A stretch of 64,000 nt of DNA from Cichorium intybus (taxonomy: Eukaryota > Streptophyta > Magnoliopsida > Asterales > Asteraceae). Shown here piece by piece: positions 11,991-24,300 of this stretch (position 1 is the stretch's first letter; the number at the start of each line of letters is the position of its first letter). Under the pieces are notes generated by a model, which worked only from the letters and a program-made list of their open reading frames with translations, ran no database searches and was not told where the DNA came from. Made by a program: the position numbers and the translations under genes. The stretch covers positions 89,700,250-89,764,249 of the forward strand of contig CM042015.1 in NCBI GenBank assembly GCA_023525715.1. The letters run 5' to 3'.

Positions 11991-13240
11991 CTAATAGTAA
12001 TCACTATCAGTATCAGACCATTCAGAGGTATCATAAAGAAACTTCAAATTTGATGGAAAAACAAATCCTTTAGCTTCCAAACGAGAGAGAGCCTACCAAC
12101 ACAATAATATAAGTGAGAAGACAATAAAAGTACGAATTGTGCAATGCATGTATGCATCCAGCATCCACTACTTACAAGTTTATCAAAGGAAAATCACAAA
12201 AGCTAATGATCATATGATTATTTATATAGATATAAGTTGTAAAAGAAAAAGAAAAATTATCGTAGAACAACAACCCCCAATTTTAAGCTCCTTGACATGG
12301 CTAAGTTTTAGCATAAATCCTTTAAGCATCTCTTCTCTGGATTCTTTACGCGTTGTCCCATCTTGACCGAACTTTTCATAATTTAATTCAGCTTCGACTA
12401 AAGAAGACACATTTACCAAAAAAACCTTCCACAATAACAGAGTACCTTTGAGAGTTAGTGATAAAATATTAGGAGCATTGATTTCAATGATATCATCAAG
12501 ATAAAACTGATTCTCGGGATCACTGTATCTAGAAAACACAAAGTTCTTAACACTCTTTGAAGTAATATCAATCCGCCTATAACCACAGCACCGATCTAAC
12601 ACCAACGTTTCCAATAAAGGACTCCCTAATAATATATTTTCAATCAAATTTTCATCTGTTTTCACATTAGACAGACACAAACTCCTAAGATTTTTCCAAC
12701 TAATCGCCCCACTTGGATTCAATATGCAGCCTTCTAATGTCATATTACTAATACAAGAGTTGATGAAAAAAAGTTGATCCAGCAGAAACTCAGGTTCCTC
12801 TTCACACCACAACTTCAAGTTAAGCTCTTCAACATTACAACTTACAGCATAACGAATCCAATTGTTGCATTGTGATTCGATCGAATATCATAATTGGTAA
12901 AATCATAAAGGGTATGAACTTCGAATTTCTTTAGCTTCAATTGACGACATTGAGTTAGGGTTTTGTCCACCAATGAAACGAAATCGAACCTCGGATTACG
13001 GTTTTGACGACCTTGAATTGGGAAATATTTGGGATATATAAAAATGAGAGTAGTTACCGAAGTCCAAAGATGTTTCCATCGCTTGGAGAGTATACCTGTT
13101 CTAATGGCGTCTTCTGTGGAGGGTAAACGAGAGAGGATTTCAATAAGCAAGCAATCTGGCAACGCACTTACTCGATCTTCTTCTCCCTCATCCACCAATT
13201 TTATTAACTTCATCCGATTGTGTCCTTTCACCGTCTCCAT
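11991..13240 (-). pseudogene. F-box/LRR copy 2, frameshifted
   Basis: The first ATG is at 13240 (METVKGHNRMKL). The upstream ATG used by copy 1 has become ACG here. The F-box is intact (EDRVSALPDCLLIEILSRLP, TLSKRWKHLW-like), but the frame shifts at about 12878-12885. One base is missing relative to copy 1 (GATTTGAATCG versus GATTCGATCG), and the LRR part continues in another frame from 12818 to 12222. The exon 1 donor is also lost: the position of GTAAAA in copy 1 reads ATAATT. Exon 2 (12092-11991, ALSRLEAKGFVFPSNLKF and an acidic end) is intact. At best the locus could make a protein of about 132 residues with the F-box and no LRRs. Its upstream region is uniquely triplicated. Confidence 0.82.
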
Positions 13241-13245
13241 GGCGG

Positions 13246-13929
13246 CAACAGACCCCGTGAAAAACTGCACAGAACTCAAATCAGGCGTAAACGAGAATAC
13301 GAGTCATGAGATATGCGCACGGTTATCTGAAGTTTTGCTTTAGCCCCTAGACTTGGAAAATATACAATTCAGTCTATAAAAAGAGATATATTTGATACTT
13401 CCATAGTCGAATCAATTTTTGATGATCGACCATTAGCGATATCTGTGAAAAAATTAAAACACTATAAGGGGTGCAACAGACCCCGTGAAAAACTGCACAG
13501 AACTCAAATCAGGCGTAAACGAGAATACGAGTCATGAGATATGCGCACGGTTATCTGAAGTTTTGCTTTAGCCCCTAGACTTGGAAAATATACAATTCAG
13601 TCTATAAAAAGAGATATATTTGATACTTCCATAGTCGAATCAATTTTTGATGATCGACCATTAGCGATATCTGTGAAAAAATTAAAACACTATAAGGGGT
13701 GCAACAGACCCCGTGAAAAACTGCACAGAACTCAAATCAGGCGTAAACGAGAATACGAGTCATGAGATATGCGCACGGTTATCTGAAGTTTTGCTTTAGC
13801 CCCTAGACTTGGAAAATATACAATTCAGTCTATAAAAAGAGATATATTTGATACTTCCATAGTCGAATCAATTTTTGATGATCGACCATTAGCGATATCT
13901 GTGAAAAAATTAAAACACTATAAGGGGTG
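13246..13929 (-). repeat. perfect triplication of the 228-bp region upstream of F-box copy 2
   Basis: Three head-to-tail units lie at 13246-13473, 13474-13701 and 13702-13929, each beginning CAACAGACCCCGTG and ending AAGGGGTG. They look identical by eye. The unit starts six bases upstream of the ATG (13240) and covers the presumed 5' UTR and proximal promoter, including the family block TTTTGCTTTAGCCCCTAG. The junction base run CAAC also occurs where the array ends (CAACTGTTACC), so a 4-bp microhomology may have seeded the first duplication. Copies 1 and 3 have this block once. Confidence 0.93.
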
Positions 13930-14472
13930 CAACTGTTACCTCAGTCTCGTTTTGGTCCTATTATATTTGGTCTTTTATACTTGTTATTCCAATTTTCAAT
14001 TAATTTAATTATTTTTGTCCAACATTACATGTCACGTAAATATAATGTGACAAATGACATTCTCATTAATTAGAAAATTATCTTACCCAAACCAATCAAA
14101 ATTAGAAAAATGTAATCAGGTCATTGATTTACGACATTAGAAGAGGCAATTAAATATGCAATCAGATTCATTTGGAATCGAAGCAACCAAAATTGCTTAA
14201 AACAACAACGATATAAAAAAACTACTAAATTTCAAATATAATGAAATTATATAATTTTCAATAAATAACATTTCATCTTTAAACTCGAAAATCACTGCGA
14301 TAATTTATAGAATAAAAGGTCCATATTAAAGTTTACGCACACCAACAATGATAAACTACTCAAAACTCAAATTAGGAGTGAATGTACACATGGTGATTCG
14401 AAGCTAAAATTTGAAAATATACTACCCCATCTACAAATATGAGATATTTTCATATTCAAGTTACTTTTTAGC
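13930..14472. other. 5' flank of F-box copy 2 and an orphan flank
   Basis: Non-coding. Bases 13930-14330 continue the family promoter block. Bases about 14340-14471 match 10765-10897, the upstream flank of the pseudogene, up to the word TTACTTTTTAG, where the gypsy array begins. No gene is seen. Confidence 0.5.
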
Positions 14473-14639
14473 AAGATGAAAGATAAGACAAAAGAAGCAA
14501 GAACAACGATTGACTTTTGAAGAGTCAATTCATCTAGTATATATAGATATAAGAAGTTGTCAAACTTCTAAAGAAATGTATAAAGGTAAAGTGGATAGAG
14601 CTTCTATAAGAAAAAAGAGAAAGTAAATTAAAAATATGA

Positions 14640-16592
14640 AATGTACTCAAGTAAGAAGAATAAGAAAAAAAAAACTTTTATTATATTAAAAGAGAAGTAG
14701 TGTAATGCGTCTGTCCTTACGTTACTAGATGGGGCAGAAGATTTTGAAGTATACAACGATGCCTCACATAGAGAGCTTGGCTGTGCGTAGATGCAGAGGA
14801 GTAAGGGTATAGCATATGTTTTCAGATAGTTGAAAGCCCTAGAAATAAAGTGTATTACATATGATATAGAGCATAGGGTGATTGTATTTGCCATAAAAAT
14901 TTGGAGGCATTACATGGTACAAAGCGCAAGCTATTCACTGATCACAAGAGTTGTAGTATGTGTTCACTCAAAAAGAGTTGAACATGAGACAGAGAAGACA
15001 GCTAGAGTTGATCAGCGACTAGGATTGCGGGATTGTATACCATCCAGGTAAAGCAAATGTAGTAGCAGATGCCTTGAGTAGAAAAGTTCCTGAGAAAAGA
15101 ATCAAGGCAAGATAGATGAGAATAGAACTAGTGTCCAGCATAGTAAAGCAGATCAAAACAGCCAACAAAGAGTTGAAGAGAGCGGAGATTTGAAAGATGG
15201 GAAACTAGGAAAAGACATGCAGATTGAAATAAATAGTTAAGGGTTGAAGAATTTTAGAACCCGCATTTGGGTGCCGAAAGCAGGAGATTTAAGAAAGTCG
15301 ATTTTAGAAGAGTCGCATAAGTGAAAGTATTCCATATATCAAGGGAGTACCAAGACTTATCAAGATCTAAAGAGACAGTATAAGTGGCCTGGAATACAGA
15401 AGAAAATAGCTAAATACATCTCCAAGTGTGTCAATTGTGCACAAGTCAAGGCGGAACATCAAGTCCCGCATGGAGATGCTCAGTCAATGCACATTCCAGT
15501 CGGGAAGTGGGAAGATGTAACCATAAATTTTATCGTTGATTACCAAGAACGAAAAGAGGTTATTATTGTATATGGGTCATAGTGGACCGATTGACCAATA
15601 GTGCACTATTTCTAGCTATAAAAGAAACTACTCCATTGGAGAAGTTAGCCCAGTTGTACTTAGACGAAGTATTAAGAAGATATGGTGCACCGTTGTCCAT
15701 CGTGTCAGACAGAGACCCCAGATTTACCTCTAACCTTTGGAGAGCTTTACAAGAGAAAATGGGAACGAAAATTCAGTTAAGTACAGCGTATCATCCACAA
15801 ATAGATGGTCAAAGTGAGCGAACAATGCAGACAGTAGAAGACATGTTACGATCGTGTGTGATGAGTTTTGGAGGTAGTTGGGATGAACACCTGCCTCTAG
15901 TAGAGTTTGCATATAACAACAACTACCATTCTAGCATTAAAATGCCACCCTTTGAGGCATTATATGGTAGAAAGTGTAGAACACCTTTATGCTGGTTGGA
16001 GGCGGGAGAGACTAAGCTTACAGGGCCAGAGATTGTTAGAGTGACCAACGAGAAGATTGGAGTGATTCAAGCTAACATGAAAACAGCACAAGACCGACAG
16101 AAGAGTTACTCCAATTTGAAGAAAAGACCATATGATTTACAAGAAGGTGACTTAGTGATGATAAAAGTGTCGCCATGGATGGGTGTAGTCAGATTTAGCA
16201 AGAAAGGAAAGATGAGTCCAAGGTACATTGGACCTTTTAGAATCCTAAAGAGAGTTGGGTTACAGGCGTTCAAGCTGGAGTTACCCCCAGAACTCAGTGG
16301 AATACATGATACCTTTCATGTATGCTACCTGAAGAAGTACTTTGGAAAAGAAGAGCTAGTTATACCGTACACAGATTTGAGGATGGAAACTCCTAGCAGA
16401 ATGATTGAAGAACCTGAAGCAATTATAGAGATGCAGACCAAGAAGCTAAGAAACAAGGAAATTGACTTAGTACTAGTCAAGTGGAAGCACCCATTAGGGT
16501 CAAACCTAACTTGGGAGACGTTAGAAGAGATGAAGAGAAGATATCCGAATTTCACAGATTACGAAAAGATTCCGAGGACGGAATCCGCTTAA
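14640..16592 (+). pseudogene. gypsy pol fragment, left copy (RNase H, integrase, chromodomain)
   Basis: RNase H remains are readable at about 14700-14950 (DGAEDFEVY-like, then ALEIKCITYDIEHRVIVFA), but stops interrupt them. The integrase finger region at 15240-15560 is broken by TGA at about 15327 where the right copy has a leucine codon. A missing T near 15540 shifts frame just before the integrase core. From 15582 to 16592 the core and tail are open: VSDRDPRFTSNLWRALQ, AYHPQIDGQSERT, LVEFAYNNNYHSS, then a DTFHVCYLKKY tail and a chromodomain-like end (VKWKHPLGSNLTWETLEEM). Apart from these lesions it is very close to 29640-31537. Confidence 0.85.
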
Positions 16593-16603
16593 GGAGGGGT
16601 GAC

Positions 16604-19412
16604 TGTAAGAACCCGCGAAAAAGTTGTAAAAGGGTAAAATGGTCTTTTGACACATTATAAGACCATTATGTAAAATAATATGTATTTGTGGAATAATATT
16701 ATAAAAAAATAAGAGTTTATGTGAAATTTGGAGTTTTACCGCGTGAATAGTGAAATATGGCCGAAAAGGGCAAAATAGTCATTTGACATAGAAATGACCA
16801 AAATATCAAAAAAATGTGAAGTTAGTAGTTAATATAACTTGGTTTGTAAAGATGTGAACTTTTGGACCATTCTTGGAACAAAAGAAAGAAGTTAGGGACT
16901 AAAGTGTAATTATTTTATAAAAATTAAATATATAAGAGAATTAATAAACTCTCATCTCTAGAAATCAGTAGAACCTCATAGAGAATTCCAGAGAGAACGA
17001 GAGAGAGCCAGAGGGGAGCACGGGAATATCAAGCAGCTTGGGAATTTCTTCAAAGGAATCAAAGGAAAAGCTTTGGAATTAGTGATTCCAAGCTCCAAGA
17101 GGTAATATTCTAGCCTTTGAACTCAAAATCTTGAATGGGAGTTGAACTTTAACTTCTGATTTTCGAGAGATTATAGTTCCAATGAATTCATCTTGCCTAA
17201 AAATTACCACGAAAGCATGTTCTAACCATAGAATGTGTAAAAATCAAGAAATGGTGATTTTTGCTCAAGAACCCTAAGTCACGGGTTGGAAAGTTCAGAT
17301 GGTTTAGATGAATCTAATATGTTAGAAATGATGAAATGAACATGTAGTGGTTGTCAATTTGATAAAAACGAAGCTTTGATGCAACAATTGTGAAAATGGG
17401 TTTTTAATCTTAAGAACCCTAGAAATGGGTAAAAGAGATGAAACTGATTTTTATATGTTTCTTATAGTCTTGTTAAGTCAAACATGATATAAGTAATGCA
17501 AGAAATCAGTTTCAAGCTTGAAAATCCAATAAAACGATTTTTGGTGAAAAATGATATTTTCGGAAGAACTTTCAAAATTTTAAAGAAGAATCGATGTTTT
17601 TGTGGATTAAAACTAAGTATGAGTTGGTATTTAGGGCCTGGGAATGACCCTAAACCAATTAAGTTAAGTATTAAGAGCTTAATGGGGTGAATAGTGGAGC
17701 TGCAGTTTGGAAAAAACGCCAAAAATGGCAACATACTATGGATCGCGACCCGATCCTAGGGCAGATCTCGACCCGATCTCGCGGCAGGAAAATTTATCAG
17801 TTCTGTCCAATTTTTAAAACTAGAAACCATAGGCAGGCTTGCCCGTTTGGTCTGTAACTCGTACCATAGCCTTAAAATGGTATGAAAACATATCGGAAAT
17901 TGTTAAATCCGTAATCCGACCTTGCGGAAAAACCACTGTAGCGGCAGTGGCCAAATGTCAAGCTATGTCAAGTTTGGAACTTGAGCTAGACTTGTCCAAT
18001 TAACTCCAAATTTGAAACACAAGTCTATTATAGCATAAGACTTCATGGAAAAGTGTCGGAACTGAAATAAGACCCCTCGGGGATACTGTAGCAAAATACG
18101 TGTATTTCGGAGAAAATTATAAAATGAGTTTATTAAAGGTTATACTTTTGTATGGCCTGTAGTTATGTCATGTGAGACTCTTAAGTCATAGAGTTAGTTG
18201 TAGTATGCATTTATTAAATATATATGCTACTTGTATAGGTGGTGCTTCGAACATTATTGAGCACGGAAAAGGGAAGGGTGTACGAGAAGCTTAGTGACCC
18301 GTAGTTACACCAAGGTGAGTTTTATGAGGATTTTTCTAGTACATAGCAAAATTATATTTTCAGAAAATGAGATTTCCAAATACTTTTAAATACTAAAGTT
18401 TGGAAACAGTTTTGAAAGTAGCTCTAAGAGCTAAGTGTTTAAAAGAGATTTTTTTTTAAGATGTTCAGTTTTTAAAGAAGTATAGCTTGTAAAGTTTTGA
18501 AAGAAGCTCCTTATGAGAGCTAAAGATATTGAAATTAGTTTTAAAGTGATAGTCGAGAGTATGAGTCAAAGAGTTTATAAGTTTGAGTTTATTTATAAAT
18601 TGTGTTCCTTTTGACCAATTTGAGATGTAATGAAGAAAGTAATGAGATAAGAACTAAAGCAAAGAAAGTAATAAGAGTCAGTTGTCCGGACTAGGATCAC
18701 CCACATAATCGGGAGATCTGAAGACACTACTGGGATGGTACCTCCCGTCGCGAAGTAGTTGTCTAGCTTAGCATACCCTTGTGCTTGAATCCGTTCCAAG
18801 TCACAGAGGGGAGTCAGAGAGAGCATAACCTAGCGGGTGGATTTGTTCTGTCCCGCGAGGGGTGCTAGTAGAATGAATTAAATTAAACTAATTCATGAGT
18901 TTCAGTTGGTCACAAGTAAATGAGAAAGAAAGCAGTTATAAGAAGGAAAGCAGTTTTTAAAGTAAGAAATCAGTTTCGAGAAAGAATACAGTTTTGATAA
19001 AAGAAAGTAGTTTTTTTTAAGAAAGAAAGTATTTTTGAGTTTTGAAGATAGAAAAGAAAAGAGATTTGAGATTTATTATGGAAATTAGTTCTAGCAGTTT
19101 ACTTGTTTATAATTCAAGTTTTAAAGCAGAAAAGTTTTGGGTCTAAAACCCATATTACTCACGAGACTTTATGTCTCACGTATTATTCTTTTTAAATGCT
19201 ATATACTTAGGTGAGATGAGCAGGAGCTGGAGTGGGACCAGTATGAAATACAAATAAGTTTAAATTATGGTTTCTGTATTCAATTTGTAATACCCCTTGA
19301 GAGTAAAATTTGTAAAAAAAAAATTATTAAGTGGCTTTTTGATAGTCACGTGTTGTAAGATGTTTTATATTATAAACTGTACTAAACTACGGTTTGAGAA
19401 AGGGGTGTTACA
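16604..19412 (+). repeat. gypsy LTR (middle)
   Basis: An LTR of 2809 bp that starts TGTAAGAACCCGCG and ends GTGTTACA. It is preceded by the purine-rich tract AAGGAGGGGTGAC and followed by a primer-binding site at 19417-19430. It is close to identical to 31549-34361, with small indels such as 8 extra bases in the other copy near 32915. It is non-coding; short frames inside it are also present in the other LTR and carry no known domain. Confidence 0.9.
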
Positions 19413-19416
19413 GTTT

Positions 19417-19430
19417 TGGTATCAGAGCCA
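19417..19430 (+). other. gypsy primer-binding site
   Basis: TGGTATCAGAGCCA lies four bases after the LTR end, complementary to initiator tRNA-Met. It shows that the LTR at 16604-19412 acts as the 5' LTR of the right-hand copy. Confidence 0.85.
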
Positions 19431-19798
19431 TAGTTTAAGCGAACTAGGTGTCAGTACTTGAACCTAGACTTAAACTGTGTAGGAGTTAAGTAGAGTACAT
19501 ACTTGAGTATGATGTTGAGAGTAAGTAGCTAGGAAATGGGAGTAAATCCATAACAGTGGAACATGAGTCCTGGTGATAAAACTGGAAGCAAATGTGTATA
19601 GGTGGTTATAATAATATGGGCCCGTACTATCATAATCACAGGATATACATTTGAGTTTGGTGGGACCACACAGGAATCATGTGAAGCTGTAAGGGATAAG
19701 TGTAGGAAGTTTGAGGGGTATAGGTTCAATATACCTATGGAAGAAAATCAAGTATGAATGAAAATACTAAAGTATAAAGGAAAAGTGTTAAAGATGAA
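19431..19798 (+). other. gypsy 5' leader
   Basis: Non-coding start of the internal region of the right-hand gypsy copy. It is interrupted at 19799 by the target site of Copia-2 and resumes at 27437. No gag start is recognisable. Confidence 0.55.
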
Positions 19799-19803
19799 GT
19801 AAC

Positions 19804-20574
19804 TGAAGGGTTTCTATGCAATCAATGAACACAAAATAACCTAAGGTTCACATGCAACCCTAATATTGATCTATGTTTTCTTCTATGAAGATTAGAACTA
19901 AGAACCTAAAGGATACAATTCAATTCTAAAGAAGAATCAAGAAAAACCAACCTTTGATCTTATGATCCTTTTAAGCAGCAGCAAAATTATCCTGCCTCAG
20001 ATGAAAGTCACACCCAGGTGATGGAAGAATCAGTCCAGCAGAGTAAATCCAGAGAGAAGATGGCGTCCAGAATGAGGTGCCAGGGGGTTCCTTTTATAGC
20101 CTCCAAGGGTTACACCTGAAACCCTAAGGAGCCTCCAATTGGACAAGGCTTTTGACCACTTGGACCAGGCTTACCAAAACCCTAATTAGGGTTTCGCCAA
20201 ACCCTTGGAGATGCCTCCAAGGTGGCGCCACATTTGGTCCCTGGTTTTTCCTGGCCAGTTATTCAACTATTGAATAAATACCAAACCAGTCCCTGCACCT
20301 TTTAATTAATTAATTTAATCTCCAAATTAAATCCAATTAATTCTAGATTAAATCTCAATTAATTAATATAGTTTCTAATTAATATATTAGCACTTAAATA
20401 TATTAATAAACTATATATATATTTTCTATTGATTTATTATACAATTAATAAATCAACTATTCTCTCTACTGAACTATCTTTCCTCCACCCATGAGGGCAA
20501 CCCAAATGGACTTTGCTTTTAACCATAAGATAAAAGTTCAATTACAAGTCATGGCTTAGACACCTAATCCAACA
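19804..20574 (-). repeat. Copia-2 3' LTR
   Basis: A 771-bp LTR that reads TGAAGGG...CAACA on the plus strand (TGTTGG...CTTCA on the coding strand). The purine-rich stretch GTGGGAGAC (minus strand, about 20575-20590) adjoins it as polypurine tract. The AT-rich part around 20290-20460 is rich in AATTAAT words. Confidence 0.93.
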
Positions 20575-20590
20575 GTCTCCCACTTGGATA

Positions 20591-21360
20591 AGTCTATGAC
20601 TTTAATTGTCTGAACTCTGACCCAGTCAGTTCTGTCCAAAGATAAGTGATCAGATGATCCTCCGTCCAACAAGATATTTTCAGACCCAAGACATGGATAA
20701 AATCAATCTGGTCTGATTCACTGTTCCTCGATTTCCGATTTGCATATGACTCTTTAGACTACCAATTTAGTCCCGGTTGGCCAACCATTTTAGTCAACTT
20801 CAAAATCATCGAGAGGCCTACAGATATCTGTTTCCCGTTAGGGTCAAGGGACGAATAAACTTCGACTCATATACTTATGTCTTTTACCAGACAAATCACT
20901 CACAACAATACGTTTTATAACACCGAGTTACCGATGCGTTTTCATATTATCAATGAACAACCGTCTAATAAGTCATAACTCATATGTCTTAGCTTAAAGA
21001 TCAAAAGATATTATCGTCTCAACATTGCTCGTGATGTAATCCATGAAGCAATCCATTGAGCGCGGGTTTATCCAATACTCAAATCTCCATTTCCAAGTAC
21101 TCACGAATGGTTCAGCAATCCAATTGCAATGTCTAACTCCTTAGACAATCTATTACCAATTCATGACAGTCTTACTTCACACTTACTCCCTTAAAGTGTA
21201 ATCGACTGTGGATATTTGAATAATCCAATTATTCAGGAAGTAAAACATGCAAAATGAAACACAATGATAAAGTACTAACAAGAGTAGTGAACCATAATAA
21301 ATCTCTATTATTAAATCACAAGAGTCAAATACAATACATTGTTACAAGTTTCGAATCTAT
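20591..21360 (-). other. Copia-2 3' non-coding region
   Basis: This lies between the gag-pol stop (21361) and the polypurine tract. No open frame of note or second gene was recognised. Its length is larger than in compact copia elements, but no function can be assigned. Confidence 0.6.
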
Positions 21361-24300
21361 CTAATTACTAAAACTTATATCATCTCTTAATCCAATGCTC
21401 CTAGCATGCTGATTATGCTTAATCCTACTCAGAGCCTTTGTCAAGGGATCTGCAGGATTATCTTCCGATGATACCCTCTTTACAAGGAGGTGACCTTCTT
21501 CTACCCTATGCCTGATGTAGTGGTACTTTCTGTCGATATGTCTGGACTTTCCATGATCTCGCGGTTCCTTTGTCAAGGCGACCGCACCTTCATTATCGCA
21601 GAACAGTTCCAAGGGCTCCTGAATACTCGGGACTACTCCAAGGTCACCGATAAAGTTCTTCAGCCAAGCCGCTTCCTTTGACGCTTCACTTGCTGCTATG
21701 TACTCTGATTCGCACGTGGAATCAGCCACTGTTTCTTGCTTGGAACTTTTCCAAGTAACTGCTCCACCGTTCAAAAGGAATACCCAGCCCGACTGAGACC
21801 GACCACTGTCTCTATCCGTCTGAAAGCTGGCATCTGTATATCCTTCAACTCTCAAGGTATCACTGCCACCGAGGACTAACACCATGTTCTTTGTCCTTCG
21901 CAGATACTTGAGTATATTTTTCACAGCTATCCAATGCGCCCTTCCAGGGTTACCCTGGTACCGACTGACCATGCTTAAAGCAAAAGCCACGTCAGGGCGA
22001 GTACACGTCATAGCGTACATGATCGATCCCACAGCTGAAGCGTATGGTACTCGACTCATCTCAGCTATTTCCTCGTTTGTACTCGGACTTTGAGTCTTAC
22101 TCAGCTTCGCATTACTTTGAATAGGCAGCTCTCCCTTCTTGGAATTTTCCATACTAAACCTCTTTAGTACCTTATCCAAGTATGTACCCTGACTGAGTCC
22201 AATCAGTCTCTTCTTCCTATCTCTCAATATTCTAATCCCAAGAATATAGGCAGCCTCTCCTAGGTCCTTCATGGCGAAACATTTCCCAAGCCAAGCCTTA
22301 ACATCTTGCAAGGTTGGAATATCGTTTCCCATGAGCAGTATGTCATCGACATACAGCACCAGAAAGGTGACTATACTCCCACTAGCCTTGACATATACGC
22401 AGGACTCATCCTCGCTCCTAAAGAAGCCAAACTCTTTGACTTTCTCATGGAAACAAAGATTCCAGCTGCGAGAAGCTTGCTTCAATCCGTAGATTGATCT
22501 CTCAAGCTTACACACCTTATTAGGATACTTTGCATCGACAAAACCCTCTGGCTGATTCATGTAAACATCCTCAGTCAGCTTCCCATTAAGGAAAGCGGTT
22601 TTGACGTCCATCTGCCAAATTTCATAGTCATGAAATGCAGCTATGGCCAGCATAATCCTAATAGACTTTATCTTAGCTACTGGTGAGAAGGTCTCGTCAT
22701 AGTCAACCCCTGGGGTTTGAGTAAAGCCCTTCGCAACCAGTCTTGCCTTGAAAGTGTGTACCTTTCCGTCCATGTCGGTCTTCTTCTTGAAGATCCATTT
22801 GCATCCGACTGTTTTTCGACCCGGTACATTTTCAACCAAGTTCCAAACTTGATTGTCATACATGGACTTGATCTCGCTATCCATGGCCTCTTTCCACTTG
22901 GCAGACTCAGGGCCCGCCACTGCTTCCTGGTAGTTAGCTGGTTCATCCAAATTTATCAGTGTCCTATCACTGACAAAAGTGTCCCCATCCGAAGTTATAT
23001 GGAACCCATAAAACTCGGGTGGCATGCTAACCCTACCGGAACGCCTAAGAGGTAAGGATACATCTGTCGGTCCAACAGGAACTTCATCCTCATGTTGGTT
23101 GCTAGTTTCTCCTAAGGTTGCGTCATCTGATGACTCTTGAATTTCTTCCAGATCAATGGTACTCCCACTGTCCTCTTTGAATACGAGCTCTCTCTCTCGA
23201 AAGACTGCTCGTCTAGCTACAAAGACCACGTCCTCGCTCGGTCTGTAGAATAGATATCCAAAGGACTGTTTGGGATAACCAATGAAGAAACACTTTTCGC
23301 TTCTGTCTGCGAGTTTGTCTTGAGTCTCTCGTCTAACGAAAGCCTCACAACCCCAGACCTTGATATGTGCCAACGAGGGAGCTTTCCCCGTCCACATCTC
23401 ATGAGGTGTTTTCGCAACCTTCTTAGTTGGGACAAGATTGAGGATATGGGCGGCAGTCTCTAAGGCATACCCCCAGAAGTGAATGGGAAGTGAAGCTCGA
23501 CTCATCATGGAACGAACCATGTCCAACAGGGTTCGGTTGCGCCTCTCTGCAACACCGTTCAACTGTGGTGTCCTGGGAGGTGTCAACTGCGAAACTATTC
23601 CACATTCCTTTAGATAGTCTAGGAACTCGATACTTAGATACTCTCCGCCTCTGTCGGATCTGAGCATCTTTATCTTCCTGCCTAATTGATTCTCTACTTC
23701 GTTCTTAAACTCTTTGAACTTTTCAAAGGTGTCCGACTTGTGCTTGATCAAGTAGATGTAACCGTATCTACTAAAATCGTCGGTAAAAGTCACGTAGAAC
23801 CGCGTGCCATCCTTTGTGGTTGATCTGAATGGACCACACACATCCGTGTGAATAATGTCCAATAGACCCTCACCTCTTTCAAAAGACCCTTTGAAAGGTG
23901 ATTTAGTCATCTTGCCCAACAGACAAGATTCGCATACATCATCCGACTTGAGGTCGAATGATTCCAACACTCCATCCTTTTGGAGTTGGGCGATGCGTTT
24001 CTTGCTGATGTGCCCGAGCCGACTATGCCACAGACATGCCTTTTCCACGTCACTAGTAGAATCAATATAATTTACACTTTGTCCTAGATTGTCAACACAT
24101 TTCACAGTTTCATACACACCATTACAAGGATAAGCAGTAAAATTCAAAATACCATTTTTGAAAACAGAAATAGATCCAATATTATTATCAAAAGAAAAAT
24201 GAAATCCTTGTCTGAATAATGCGTGAAATGAAATAATATTTCTTGCCATTTCTGGCGAATAGCAACAATCTAATAAATCTAAACAAACTTCACTACTAAG

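Noticed and set aside
17462..17734. Frames of 64-90 residues within the gypsy LTR (also 32406-32678)
   Set aside because: They are present in both LTR copies, overlap on both strands and show no known domain; LTRs are non-coding.
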